DNA from: Anopheles merus
Lineage: Eukaryota > Arthropoda > Insecta > Diptera > Culicidae
Reading direction: 5' to 3'
Length of the DNA stretch: 64,000 nucleotides
Assembly: GCF_017562075.2 (NCBI RefSeq)
Contig: NC_054085.1
Location: 10,510,259 to 10,574,258, forward strand
A model generated the notes under the pieces. The model worked only from the letters and a program-made list of their open reading frames with translations, was not told the DNA's origin and searched no databases. This document shows, in pieces, positions 39,701 through 52,450 of this stretch (within the stretch, counting starts at the first letter, position 1; every line of letters starts with the position of its first letter). A program made the translations under genes and the position numbers.

Positions 39701-41444
39701 AGTGAACCCAAACATCGACAAAAAGGCCGACATCGGATCGGTTGAGATCAAGCTCAGATTCAATCGTGAGTAATGCACACAACATTGCCCACACAATGCA
39801 CACTACATTTAATTGTTCCCACAGCCAACTTACTTATCACCGTGAAGGACAACTTGAACGATATTCGCACTGATTGGAGTAGATGTAACGAAGGCATAAG
39901 AGGCACGCTTAATTTCGTTGTTCATGATTATCTGAATACCATTGGGTCATCAGATCAAATATCATCCGACGATAGTGCAAAAATAATAATACATTTTGTA
40001 CGTCTACAGAAGTGCTTCATTTCCAAAGCTCCATGGCGGAATAAGGTGTTTGATACTGCATTCGTAGTAAATGCGTTGCATAATGCAATGAAATATGTAT
40101 ACTGGAATGACAAGCATAAACTTGAGAAATTTTTTGCCTGGCTGGCCTCACAACAGCACCATTCCGGAAGTTTCAAGGAAACCGAATCCGATCTGCACTA
40201 TAAGCGCAGTGAAGTAGCACTAACGTCGTACGTGTTGGCAGTCATGCTGGAAAATGAAAGCGCCAAAGTGGAGCACGCTGTAGTGATAGAAAAGGGAATG
40301 AGTTTTCTGAGCGATCAATTAGAGTTCATCACAAGTGCAAATGATTTGGCGATAGTGACCTATGCGATGATGTCGTACGGGCACAGGCTGAGGGACGCTG
40401 CGTTCGAAAAGCTGATCGATATGTCAACCATTACCAACAATGGAACGGAACGATATTGGAACACGTTGAACAGCGTGGAGGCAACATCTTTTGCTTTGCT
40501 ATCGCATGTGTTGGCCAACAAGTTGCTAGAAGCTTTGCCAATAATGCGTTGGTTGGTGAATCAGAGAAGCGAATTAGACAGTGTTTCTGGGCAACAAAAT
40601 ACCTATTTGCGTCTCAAAGCGTTGTCCAGCATAGCGAAAAAGATATCTCCATCCCGAAACGACCTTGTCGCAAAGCTAAAGTACAAGCAGAGTACGAAAT
40701 TGTTGCGTTTGAATTCATATAGCAATATGATACTAATCATGACCATACCGCAAGACGTGAGGAAAATTGAAATTACAGTAATGGGTATTGGGGCTGGACT
40801 GTTTCAGGTGTTTTATCGATATAACTTGAATCTCATGAACTTTGAGCATCGATTCCAGCTAGACTTACAGAAACAGATCACAAACTTTGACCAAGAGCTG
40901 AAGCTGAATGTATGTGCCAACTACATTCCCACGGTGTCTGAAAGTCGATCAAACATGGCACTGATCGAGGTGACGTTACCGAGCGGTTACGTTGTCGATC
41001 ACAATCCAATCAGCGAGCAGACGACGCTGAATCCTATAGATGTAAGAGTATCAATGAATTTGGATAGTATTTACGAGATAATTGATCTTATAATTGAAAT
41101 TTATCTTAAAAATTTTCACAGCACATCGAGATTCGTTACGGGGGCACTACGGTCGTTGTGTACTACAAAAATATGAGCAACGTGAGGAACTGTTTCACCG
41201 TGTCCGCCTACAGACGCTTCAAGGTGGCACTGAAGCGTCCGGCGTATGTGGTTGTATATGACTATTATGATACAAGTGAGTATCTGATGAACATTAGTTG
41301 TGGAAATGCCAAGGGAAATATAACATTCTGTGCTTTTGAACTATTCTTATAGACCTAAACGCCATCAAAGTGTACGAAGTGGACAAGCAGAATGTTTGCG
41401 AAATCTGCGAAGAAGAAGACTGTCCCGCAGAGTGCCAGAAATAG
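36728..41444 (+). CDS. TEP: thioester-containing protein (TEP1-like), 12 exons, with an in-frame TGA and no canonical thioester; possible pseudogene
   Basis: Secreted complement-like protein of the alpha-2-macroglobulin/C3 family, which in Anopheles acts in haemolymph against bacteria and malaria parasites. Exons by GT-AG sites: 36728-36789, 36866-37061, 37116-37791, 37854-38122, 38187-38278, 38346-38622, 38682-38891, 38965-39403, 39466-39765, 39825-41041, 41122-41275, 41353-41444. All phases join, giving 1,327 codons; TEP1 is about 1,338 (memory). Residues 1-21 are a signal peptide ending SAVHG. The MG2 signature QVDKPVFKP is at 126-134, VKEYVLSTFDV near 216 and SWLWKN (MG7 region) at 634. 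The TED helical region follows 861, then MG8, and a Cys tail with C1313, C1316, C1321 and C1325. Two defects stand out: TGA at codon 481 (38491-38493), and RCNEG at 860-864 where TEP1 has GCGEQ. Splice sites and all other codons are intact, so it is a recent pseudogene, a null allele, or affected by a sequencing error. It could be one of the thioester-less TEP1 paralogues (TEP5 or TEP6 are guesses). Confidence 0.85.
38448..38480 (+). repeat. 10-bp direct repeat next to the TEP stop codon
   Basis: CTTCGTGCGG occurs at 38448-38457 and again at 38471-38480, immediately before the in-frame TGA. Compared with my memory of TEP1, this point of exon 6 has about seven extra codons. The repeat is therefore a plausible trace of a slippage or template-switch insertion that brought in the stop. 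Confidence 0.6.
38491..38493 (+). other. in-frame TGA stop inside TEP exon 6
   Basis: Reading exon 6 in the frame set by both its splice junctions gives RPKNETSCGYWG, then TGA, then TFLLQLYATEK. Family-like sequence lies on both sides in the same frame. Translation would end after 480 residues, leaving only the first four to five macroglobulin domains. Five or more introns lie downstream, so the mRNA would be a target of nonsense-mediated decay. Confidence 0.85.
39881..39895 (+). other. degenerate thioester site (RCNEG in place of GCGEQ)
   Basis: Codons 860-864 encode R-C-N-E-G. The cysteine aligns with the thioester cysteine of TEP1 (C859, from memory), but the glutamine that forms the other half of the bond is a glycine. 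The next helix also differs (IRGTLNFVVHDYLNTIGS). An intramolecular thioester cannot form in the usual way, so covalent tagging of surfaces is not expected. Confidence 0.8.
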
Positions 41445-41511
41445 TGGCTGAGTTAGAGCTACAAAGAGATGTCCTACCGACTAAGGCAAAGGATGTTAAT
41501 GAAAGGATGTT

Positions 41512-41517
41512 AATAAA
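41512..41517 (+). terminator. polyadenylation signal of the TEP gene
   Basis: AATAAA lies 68 nt after the TAG stop (41442-41444), followed by a T/G-containing stretch. It is the first canonical signal downstream. Confidence 0.65.
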
Positions 41518-43305
41518 ATATATTGTAGTAAATCCAACAATTCCAAACGTGGCAATTATCAAGCATTTGCAGTTGAACCAACAAAGACAGACTGTAAATC
41601 ATTTCACTGTGTTGTAGCATATCTGCAAAATATAACTTATTAGAAACCACACTATCAGCTATAGACTCATTGTAACACACTTCGGAAAGCCAAACTACAC
41701 TATTGCAACACATTCATTATAACACACTCAGCAAATCAGATCATACCATAAGCAACCGGAAGAATTTAGGCCACACCATTCATATAAAAACAATTGTGAC
41801 ACACTTCTTGAAAACACCCGAATGATGCATAATAAGCAAATCTGGCGTCACTGCAGGCAAACTAGGTGAACCGAGAACGCATAGCAAATTAAAAGCTTTG
41901 CGACGAAAACATCCATTCTTTAGCAGCAATAGTTGAAACCTTCTTTCGCAATACAGTAAAACCGCAGCATAGGCACACATCGACAAACAGCTCACACCAT
42001 TTCAGTTTAGAAATTGTTACCAATAACAATAACATTTAATAAGGACAAAAACACATTCCAAAACCAAATGTACGAAACTCATAACTTATCTTGAGCATAA
42101 ATAAAACCAATTCCGACCATCGCGAGTCAGTTTTATTCGGACTATCACGATAGGACTATGCCCATCCAACATCTATTGACTTCTCATTTAAAGAGTTTAG
42201 TTATGTCCCCCTACCCAAGGTAAGGCTTCTAAACTCCAACGCTTCCAGTAAAGGAAACCCCTTCAGGTTTTATATGATCGCATGGACGATCTAGTGTCGA
42301 AAAGTCCGCTTCGAACAAAATATTATTTTACCTCGATACATGTCAGCGAAACACTGACCTACCGGGACGGTACTCGTTGATCGTTGTACAGTTGTACCGT
42401 ATGTAAGCTCATCTCATTACATGGCAACCATATTCAAAATCGAACACATTACATGGCGACCGTAACTATATCCTAACTTACTACAAAGTGTTACACTCGA
42501 TGTGGCCATGCGTTTAAGCTGTATCATAAACTTGCGGCAAAAATTTCCACCGCTAACCTCAATATTACCACTACCACACTGGATTACACTGACAATAAGC
42601 GATGTTTAAGATAAAAGCGATAAATGGTTTCAAAACATTACTTAATTCATTACCGGAAAAGCAAATAAAATAAAAGCTTATAATAAGATTACTTTCTTCT
42701 TCGGGTAGCTTAACTTGAAAACAAATTTCGTTGCCCATTTCTTCAAAAGCATCCAGAGCCATAAGTCAAATACAAAGTCAGAAAGACGCGAACAAAAAAC
42801 TAATATATTAATTACAAACCGGAACCAATCGATTCACCAAACGATGTCTCCCCCTACCATCCCTTCCGTGTCCCAGGACGTAACGTAAGTAATTTGAATA
42901 AATCATCCCATCCCGACGGGTTGCTCGAGCACGTTCCAGCGAATCATCTTATCTCGATATCAATAAACTATTCGGAATTGCCACTACACAATTACGATAA
43001 TTCGATTTAGTTTCTTGCCTTTTTTGCCTTTCGCCTTCCACTTCCACGTGTTTTGGGCCCTTCAAAAATCTTTCTTTTAAGTTTAGCGCTCTTCCCAGCC
43101 CTTTTATCCTACCCCCTCAAACACCCAAACATAGAGCTGACTCGGCGGAACTACTTCAAACGATCGAGGACGAACCGCTGCTGCTCGCCAATAAAGCATT
43201 TGCGCCGGTATCCAAGCGCCCGACCCATTCACCGGTGAAATGAATTTTATGCAGCTCACATAGATTTCGTTTTCTGCCATTTCCTATTTTGCTTCTTTTG
43301 CCTGC

Positions 43306-43324
43306 AACACACACACACACACAC
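43306..43324. repeat. (AC)9 microsatellite
   Basis: Nine AC units, about 135 bp upstream of the GA tract. Confidence 0.9.
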
Positions 43325-43456
43325 GAGCACGCTGGTCTTAGTGCTCGTCTTCTTAAAACCCCTTATTCCGATGCCGGTAAATTCAATCAACCATTAAAAC
43401 GAATCGCTTTTAAATCCTTCCCATCCAACGGATACAGGGAAAACAGAGACTCGGTG

Positions 43457-43459
<3 letters not shown>

Positions 43460-43507
<48 letters not shown>

Positions 43508-43508
43508 A

Positions 43509-43547
<39 letters not shown>
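43460..43547. repeat. 88-bp (GA)n tract
   Basis: Almost pure GA repeat with a few GGAAAG/GAAAG interruptions. It is the longest purine tract in the window. Such tracts bind GAGA factor in insects and can form triplex DNA. It creates a spurious RERERE frame. Confidence 0.95.
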
Positions 43548-43548
<1 letters not shown>

Positions 43549-45437
43549 CAGAAGGTCAGTGGTAGCAGTCTTTGTCGAATATCTTCTTACTTACGCCACG
43601 CGTGCTCACCGTGGCTCATCCGGTTGGAACGATTCCATGGGTAATCGTACCAACGGTCAATCCATTCAATTCACCGGGAGCAAAGGATTTACCTTTTTTT
43701 CTTCGCTTTTCTTTTCACCCCACGTTATCTATTTTTGGACCTCATTCCTCCTCCCCTCCTCCTCTGAATGGTTTTCACCCCAACGAAGAAAGGCTCTCGG
43801 AAGCTTCTTACGGTGTACAAAACTGCAGTTACTGGAAATTAGGAAACCCCTGTAGCGTAGCCAATTTTCGTCTGAAATTTCCCTCAAGTAGCGTCGACGG
43901 GGGAAAAATGCGAGAAAAACACAACAGCACAACCGGAGAGGAATCTTCCTTTCAATGGCAAAAGATTCAGGGATAAGTATGCCGTAGCATGAGCAAGCAC
44001 TTTTCTTTCCAACCCGGAGAACTTTCCCGTTTGCGCCTCGCTCGCTAAAGCGATTTTCAATCGTCAACTGCACCGTTCGCAATCAAACGAGGAGAAAATA
44101 AGCCTCGGTCCAAAGGCAAACTATTTCCATGTCTGCCTTTGCTTTGGAAATGCTCCTCCTCTCTCCCATAAAACCGGCACATTCCGACATTAAAATTACA
44201 AATTGAAAACACCTGAAGAATCCTTAAGCGCACGGAGAAGCGCAAAAGCAAAAGTGACGCAACACGGCAAGGCACGAATACACAACACATTTGCGCTCCG
44301 GCAGCTTTGCTCCGTGTGTACCGATTTACCATTTCCCAAACAGGAAAGGCTTCCCCTCTCATTTCTAGCTCCTCCTATCCTTTCGCTTCAAACCGAAGGT
44401 TTTGGAGTGAGCTAGTGTGGCAAAACTTTTTACGTCCGCCTTTTCCTTCATCAAGGTGTCGGTGTGTGTTTCCTGCAATTTTCTCCCGCCGGTACGCTCG
44501 CCTCATCAGTGTACCAGTTGCCCATTCCCATTCCTGCCGGCACTATCTCAAACCCCGGGTCCAGCGTTGCGCACCGAGACTGATTCACCTCTTTCGCAAA
44601 GAGCTGCAAAGAGCGGGATTTGCTGGAATGATTGGAAAGACTGTAAAGTGACTAACTGGGCGAAAGGATAAGGAACGGTGAACTGGAGGAACGCTTGTAA
44701 TCGTTTTGCATATAAATACCTTGTGTAAGTCTTTTCACCAGCTTTGAATCATGAACATGATGAAGAAAGCAGGCGGAAGCAGGTGAAAGGAGATGAGTAA
44801 AGGGGCTAAAAAAAGAGTAAGCAGGAAATGCTTCTATTACATCGACAAAAATAAAATCACCCCAAACGATGATTCAACGCGACGGGAACGGCTTCTAAGA
44901 AGTGGATGGGCGAAAGGGGGGAACTTTTACAGAATGATTGTATTTTTCGATTAAAGTTTTCGCTTCCCGATTGTATCTCGTTCGTCATTTGCATGTAAAA
45001 CTGGCAGACAGGTTTAACTGTCGGATAAATTTAATTAAAAAATCATTACTTTCATTATGTTTCCATTTTTGGCGCAAGTGATCTAGAAACCGGACAGAGA
45101 TGAGAAATAAATAATAATAACTTTGTTTGAGAGATTTAAATCAATGAAGGTTTCACCTTTTTGTAATGTAACCGTGACTTTCCATCAAAATCTAGCATTT
45201 AATAGATATTGGTGAACGTTCCTATTGCATTTGAGTACTAAATCGTTCACATGGACGGTCGGATAGTATTCCTTTATATCCTTTCCGATGCCGTTTGCTC
45301 GGTATCGAATCATTAAAAACGCGCAACTCTCATATTCAGTCATATTTTATTGCCTGCCTCCTTTCCAATGACCCGTCAATCACGTCAAGGCCCGCACATC
45401 CCGTCATTCAGCATTTAACGACTCTTATCGCCTATTC

Positions 45438-45636
45438 TTGCGATCAGCAAAGTAAGGCTCGCGAGCCGCATGCGGCTCTCTTTGATATCGAGATGGCAGC
45501 TCTCGACAGTTCATATATTGCATAGAACTTTCACACATGTTTGCTATTGGATTACAAATTTTTCTCTACAAGTGAAACTCTACGAATATGTTTGTACAAT
45601 TTAGTTCTTTTGTGTCGCAAAGATTGCCGACCGCTG
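45438..45636. mobile_element. 199-bp non-autonomous hAT-type element
   Basis: The element is flanked by 8-bp duplications, GCCTATTC (45430-45437) and ACCTATTC (45637-45644), matching at 7 of 8 positions. Its ends are imperfect inverted repeats: TTGCGATCAGCAA on the left against CAGCGGTCGGCAA (reverse complement of the right end), 9 of 13. The 8-bp target size and CAGNGGT-like end fit the hAT superfamily. It is too short to encode a transposase. Confidence 0.7.
45456..45478. repeat. two overlapping palindromes inside the hAT-type element
   Basis: GGCTCGCGAGCC (45456-45467) and GAGCCGCATGCGGCTC (45463-45478) are each perfectly self-complementary and share GAGCC. They could form alternative hairpins close to the left end. 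Confidence 0.85.
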
Positions 45637-48393
45637 ACCTATTCGATTACAACGTCCCTGTTTCCCAATTGCGCTCCCGTCTTTGTGATTCCTTATCGCG
45701 CATGTTTCTCTAGTTTATGAAAAACACATTTGTATAACCCTAGAGCGTAACAAAAAATTACTAAATAAAAAATAATAATAAAATAAATAAATAAAATAAT
45801 AAAGAATAAATAAATAATAGATGTGTGCACTCTCAGTAACAGCGAGTGAGTTACACTGAATACAGTGAAAGCTCTGTAAGATGAGTCTCTTCAAGACTAA
45901 TTGTTTGTTGAACCCATTAAGTGATTTGCTCGAGTGAGATTCGGGCTGTGCTTTTGTTCTCGGTTTCGATTCAATCGTCGCGTTTGAGGAGAGGAAGGGA
46001 GATAAAACAATGATAATGTCACATTTTGAACATAATCTTTTGTGCATAGCAACGGTTTGCAGAATGGGCCAAAATTATTTTCTTTTATTAACTTTTTGCC
46101 ATAATTGTATTATTGGTTTGTGTATTTTCTAAACTATTGAGATGAACAATTTGAAAGTTGCTGTCATGGATACTCCCTAGCAACTCGTATATTTTGTTAG
46201 CCTTCTCTGACTATCTTCTCTGACTGTTGGTCCGTTGAAAATTCTCCTTAAAAATAGACTTTACTGTGTATGGATTCGATGCATCACGAATAAATGATTC
46301 ATTCCACAATAATTAATCACGTGTTCTATTTTTTGATCCAATCTTTTGGGATATAATTCACACTGATTCAGGAACGCAAATTTAAAAAGAGAATGTGTCT
46401 TTTCTTCACAGAGTTGTTAAAAGTGTTGAATCGCACCAGAATTTTTAAGTATTAGTTGGCATGTTGAATTAAAATGAATCGCAAAGGGGTTAAACATGTT
46501 GTCAAGATTCAAATCTCGATAGTCAGTTGCGAAAAATAGAAAATAGTGCCTTTTTTTCAATTCTACTAAGTCACACACGAGCTCAAATGGGTGCACTCAC
46601 TATGCATTTGAAGTTATTGAATACATTGGTTTATTTTCATGCATTTTTATGTTATTTTTTATTAATTACTCTGATAAATGTTGACAGAGAAATGCAATTT
46701 GTGATTTTGATTTATTTAAAAAGACACCATTTTGTCCAGAGTGCTTTAAAGACGCACTTTGAGCCAACATTTGTAAATAGTCTCTCGTAAAATTCCCAAG
46801 TCTGTATCTTATGTATCTTATACATATTGAGTACTTATACAAGTCTCGTTCTCAAACAAACGTATTACATCACTAAAGTAAATAATGAAATTCAATATAA
46901 AAATTTAACGCTTATTGCCGCCTTTGGCATATTTTTCATTATTTTGTTTCAGCTTCTTTAACAACATAGAGCTAAGTGCAGTTCATAAACAAGAAGAATT
47001 TTATCGACATTTTTTTAGTAAATAAATTGCAAATTATAAGTTTTAAAGATTTAACAGGCCTGTAGACATGAATGTGGCCTGAAAATTGTATTAGTCATTT
47101 GGCTTGATTGTACCCATAGCTTAATTCAATCACCCGAAATTGGACATTGGAAACGATTTTCCTTTGTAGATTCGTTACTTGAATTCAATAACGTATCGCT
47201 CTTTTTTATAAACCCCTTTTTCTTTTCATATTTTGCCTCACTCAATCCAAATCCGCAAAACCTTCCAAACTCCCATGCTTAAAACTAAATCCATTCCCTG
47301 ATTAGGGTCTTCATGCTGATCAGCGGCTCTCTCTATTCAAAACTTGTTTTTACCCGACTTCAACTCGCATTTTCCACTCTCTTCAAAGACTGTGATTACC
47401 CACCAAGGGGGAGAGTGGGAAAACATTTTTCCTAGTCCCCCGATGGGAATTGCGAACACAAAAAATTGTCTTCCAATACCAAATGCTCCGTATGTAGGTG
47501 GCCGTACAGGAAAAGGGAAGGTTGTCGGGAGCTACCACATTTCGTCACGTACTGGACACTCTCTAGGGAAATTGAATTCACCACAACTTCGGCAACAATC
47601 GAACACACAGGACACATGATGACGCGGTGACGACGGCATTGAAGGAAGAACGCAAAGCGTGTCAGCGAGGGTCGACACAGCCGACACAAAGGCCAAAGGC
47701 AGTAAATAAATATAAAAATTCTCTCGCACAAACTACACAAAACCAAAAAGAAAAAAGGCCCCCGAAAAAAACACAACTCAAGGTCCCATAACGGAGAGGT
47801 GCCAACGAAATGCCCAAAAATATCTCCCTTCCCGCTTACAATCAACCGTTCGCTCCTTGCACCACGCGCCATGTGCTAATAAGCTCATCCTAAGCAAGAA
47901 AAGAGAAAAAACAACAAAAATCCCCCCAATTTGTGCCTGGCACGTTCCGTTCCAGGCACGCACGCGACCGGGACGAAGCAAATCGCTGATTTACAGCGAA
48001 AAATAAGCGAACTCGTACGTTTACGCCAATTTTCGAATGGGGACGAGAAATCGGGCCCGCGTCTGCTTTGCGGCACGTCTTGACGAACACACACACATGA
48101 CGATTTGGCTGCCAGTTGCAGGAAGAGAACATTTTTCCACAACAGCCCCTCGCCCTTTGTTGTGTGTGTGTATGTGCTGGGGGAACAACGAAAGCCGAAG
48201 GACATGGCACGGTTTGGTGCTGGTACTGCTCAAAAACGATAGAAAGGATTGTTGGATGGATTTTGAAATAATGCCAACCGGAGAACGGAGAACCATCAAA
48301 TCAACCATCCAAATCATGTACAGCCGTTGTACGTCTTGCCGGTGCCGGTGGTCTCGAAACCTTCCCCAATGACACACAACCCACGCTGGTGTT

Positions 48394-48421
48394 GATGGTG
48401 ATGATGATGATGATGATGATG
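48394..48421. repeat. (GAT)n microsatellite
   Basis: Eight or so GAT/ATG units. Confidence 0.85.
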
Positions 48422-48764
48422 CCACCAACGACGATGGTGGCGGCTGTGCCCGTGAGCGTAAAGCATTCTAATGGAGCTGCACAGGCAACTCCGGAAGCAG
48501 TACAGGGTTGACAGGAATGTAGTAGTACCCGCAACCGCCTGATCGCCTCACCCGAAAACATACCCATCGGCCAGGAAACTGTAGCAAAAATCCAATCCCC
48601 ATCTACATCATTTGATCTTCCGTGCTTCGCACTTGCTTACTACCGCCTGCCGAGGGGGGCCAAGTGTAAAGGAGAAAAATTGAATATTTTGTGATCAAAA
48701 TTTCAATTTCTCTCCACGTTCGAAGAAACTTGACGCCCGGCACGGCACAGTGTTCCGCCAGTAT

Positions 48765-48787
48765 GTATGTGTGTGTGTGTGTGTGTG
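48765..48787. repeat. (GT)11 microsatellite
   Basis: Eleven GT units following GTATGTAT. Confidence 0.9.
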
Positions 48788-49738
48788 CGTGTTCCGTTGA
48801 ACAGTTTCCGTTGTACGGTGGGAGCGCACACAGCCGTATTGGTAGGAAACACCAAAATCACATGCCACCAACATTCGGTTCCATTCTTCACCAGGTTTTT
48901 TTTTTGCTTCATCTTTACGCGCCTGAAGGCGCATACTCCTCCCTGCTCGGTACACTCCTTGTTTCTGCCGCACCCCGGAAAGAGGTAGTTATAAGTGTAT
49001 AAAGAGTTCACTCTCACTCTTCCGGGGGTCGATCGTTTGGCTCGGTGCAACTGTGCACCGTGGAACACTGTGAATCGAAACATCGAGCCGACCGAAACCT
49101 CAAACACTAACCCACACAGAGATACGCACGCACACACACACACAGGCACAAAGCAGTTACCGCATGTCGGTGGCATTCGATCAATGGCGTTTCTTTCGGG
49201 GATGTTTTTTTTTTGTTTGGTTGTGGAATGGGAATAAGATGCAGCAGAAGTAGAAAAAATACAGGATAACAAGTAGTGGTCGTGCCGTCGTGTAGTGTGA
49301 AATATTATGTAGGTTATTTCAGTTTTTTCTTGTTTGCGTCAGTGCTATCTCTCTACTGGGGCATCCTCTATCACACTGTTCGATCATTCACATGCAAGGG
49401 ATGTTTGCAGCCAATTTTGCGATACATGTTGATACAGGGCCAAGGGATAGAAATCTATTATCGAGGAAATGAAATGTTTAAGGTGCGATTGTTTATCTTA
49501 CAAACATGAATACATTGTGGTGCATTTTTTTAACGGAAAAACTCTATTTTTACACCCTCACTAAAAAAATGGATAAAGTATCTTAGCGATTCGTCTTCTG
49601 TATTTTCCAATAATGTCTCAAAAATTCTATCGTTTACACAAAAAAAATTGACAAAAATTGTCGATTTTTCATGGGTTTATCTTCATCCGCACTAGCAAAA
49701 CGTTGTTTGCACCTTCAATAATAGTATCCTATGAGTCA

Positions 49739-50035
49739 GCTGTCAAAATTTGAAAGCGAACTCAGTCGAACTCTAACCGTGATGGTAAAAAAGTAAAGCA
49801 ACTTCGTTGAGAAGCGTGCACGATCAAGGAAAGACATATCAGGAAGCAGAAATCGAGTCCACCGGCTTTGCAGCGGTAAGATTTGACGCCAAAACTCTAT
49901 GCAATCATTTTGCATTTCAAGCAAATTTCGGCTGTATTTCGATATGACACCCTGGTATGAGAACTGGTCCACAACCTCCAGTTGCGTCCCATCGAGAATT
50001 TCTAGATCAAAATGATGCAAAAGCTGTACTCCAAC
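49739..50035 (-). pseudogene. possible RTE-like reverse transcriptase remnant
   Basis: The minus-strand frame contains LEILDGTQLEVVDQFSYQGVIS, which resembles the (V/I)EVVDxFxYLGxxIS block downstream of the RT catalytic box in RTE-clade and related non-LTR elements. It is followed by a FWRQILPLQSRW segment similar in place to the next conserved helix. No catalytic box is present. Weak evidence. Confidence 0.3.
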
Positions 50036-52450
50036 AATTTTATCGTAAAAACTGAGAAGGAATATTTTAAAATCAAAGATAAAAAAACATTGAATAAATG
50101 TCTATTCGCAGCTCGCAGGGTCGTATATTTATTATGCAAGAGAGCTTAAATATGCTCAAGCTTAAAACCTTTTAAAGGATGTTCATGGAATGAATATTCT
50201 CCCTTCTTTTAGGCCATCAGTAAAAAGTCCATTTTATATGTAAAAGTTAGAAAAGATTATTTTGTACGTAAAATAAGTAGTAACCTAACATTAATAATTT
50301 ATGATTCGTGTTTTGATTCGGCATTTAGATTTAATTTTAGATGTTATTCATGATGTACTAGAATAAATTAAAAATATGTGTGACCCCTAGAAGGCCCTGA
50401 TGCCAACGTAAATAAATATTTTCTGTCGGTCAGTTCACCATCTGGGCTATTTTAGCAGTTTTGCTTCAAACCCACGCCAGTGTTATTTCTTCGATCATTT
50501 CTATAAATCGCGTCCAAGTGCATTGAAATACATCAGAATCTATTGTGAAAGGAGTTATCAACGCGAAAACAACAGTGTTTTATCATATTGTGCTCTCAAT
50601 TTCGTTAAATCACGTATTTAATTCTGTCCGGAAAAAGAAGCAATATTTTTTATCTTGTTTTTAATTCCGCAGTTAAAAACTAAAAAGGTGTAGTTTGTGG
50701 AACATTAATCAAATCGTTCGTAATTTGAAACATGAACTCGAGACTGTCCGGAATATTAATCAAAATATCGTTGCAGTTTTATAATATTTTGGAATGTTTA
50801 GAGTATCTTGGCGATCTTTATTTTTTGCTCAAATTTAGAAGGCTTGCTTTAGTAGTGAGTGAGTGATACCGATGTTTGACTGATTAAAATTGAAATAATA
50901 AAAAAAATATTAAATGCTAAAAATGTCTTAGGTGTCCGTAATTCGAAGCAGTACGGTATCTTGAAGTTATCTAATGTTACTTGAATAAAAAGTAATCATA
51001 AAAATAGTCAATTAACGGAAAGCCGGCACTTATCCATTATCCATGGATAGTTTGGGTCATGCAAGATTTGAGTCGTGGACAAGATAATTGTGAAAAAAAT
51101 ATCTTAATGGACATACTGCACCTAAGAATATATTAGATATTTTGTGACTGAGTAGTTACTGTTTTAAAATAATACCCAAAATTCTCAATCCAATTTTTCA
51201 TTCGTGCTTTATTTCATCGCACATAATTATCGGACAAAAGAACGCAAGTGTGAAAATGGCTTTAAAAATGACTATCTCAATACGATATGTTACATATGAC
51301 CAGGGAAAATAAATAAAAAGTTCATTGATGTATATTTTGTTCCTTTCTTTTAAGTTAGTGTACTTTGATTTCAGCTAGAAAGCCACGAATATCATCTATG
51401 TTAGCAATCAAATAATCAAACAACCAATAATCAAATCGATCTAGCAGCAATAATATTTTCCAGATAATTTTTATCAACTTTCTTGCGTTCAACGAACATT
51501 CCTCATCAACGATTTAAAATGTGTCTTTCTGACTTTACTGCAATTCATGCCAACCAAGAAACACACTGAATTCCATAAAACTTCCAATCTTATTTTATCG
51601 CGTGCTGGCACATTCCTAAGCTGTGTCCTGGACCATAAGAAAAATCATGTTGATAGATGCATTCCAGGGTGAAGTGAGAAGTGGGAAACATAACGCACAT
51701 GCATACCGACCAACCTACCAAAGCATAGGGTATCGTATAATCACTGCCAGCACTAAACTAAACCCCGCACACTCACGCTAGGCGATCACCGCTGGAGTGT
51801 TATGAATTTTTGAAAGAGTGCAAGGAGATTTTTACCACCCTATGACAGCTGGATAAATTCAATTCGACATGATATGGCACTCACAGCATGTAAATGCAGA
51901 TGTCATAAGCCAATTAAATGTGTTTTTCAACCACCCCTTCCCTGTCGCTTTTTTACCCGAACCCCATGTGCCCCAAGTGTGTTTGTAGCGCATCCTTTCC
52001 AATTGCACCGGTACGACGGTGAAGCTGCGTGCTGTAAATATTCATAAGCTTACCATGGAAGCTGCTGGTAGCGGGATCTGGGCTTCTGCCACATATACAC
52101 ACGACAAACCATCTACCAGCGGTATCATGGTATGTTTTTTTTTTCTTGAGCTTCTTTCATATTTTTTTAAACCCATCTTGCCCTGTCGCTATTGACCCGG
52201 TTGGTAAAGATACGTCTCGTGGTAAGGGAGACGCGCCATGTTGCCCGTGCCGAACGGAATGCGAAAGAACACATATCAGAACCCTGAAACCCCCACCGGA
52301 AAGACAGCTGCCGTTCGGTAAGCGCTTTTCCACGGCTGCTCTCAGAATGCACTCCTGGTAGACAGTCACCGTAAAATTGCATATCGCTACGAGCAGGCTA
52401 AATATTTGCGCACCAGCACTTTTGTCTGCCGCCTCCGATCCGGCCTTCTA

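Larger units (their letters stand above)
41530..45437. other. gene-free stretch downstream of the TEP gene
   Basis: No second TEP copy or other gene was found. The 188-codon frame at 43289-43855 is driven by the GA tract and is rejected. I see (AC)9 at 43306-43324 and the GA tract at 43460-43547. A 13-bp direct repeat ATTACATGGC(A/G)ACC occurs near 42416 and 42448. Confidence 0.5.
45645..49735. other. gene-free stretch: AT-rich to 47.2 kb, GC-moderate to 49.3 kb
   Basis: No supported gene. An AAATAA low-complexity stretch lies near 45765-45822. Microsatellites occur at 48394-48421, 48765-48787 and 49130-49144. Long frames at 47.4-49.3 kb overlap on both strands and are shaped by CA/GT tracts. 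Confidence 0.5.

Noticed and set aside
41330..41617. 95-codon frame overlapping the last TEP exon
   Set aside because: It reads the terminal exon in another frame; the spliced TEP frame ends correctly at 41442-41444.
43289..43855. 188-codon frame with an Arg-Glu repeat
   Set aside because: The repeat is a translation of the (GA)n microsatellite; flanking residues show no domain.
48703..49272. 189-codon frame on the minus strand with Thr-His runs
   Set aside because: Shaped by two GT/CA microsatellites; no domain.
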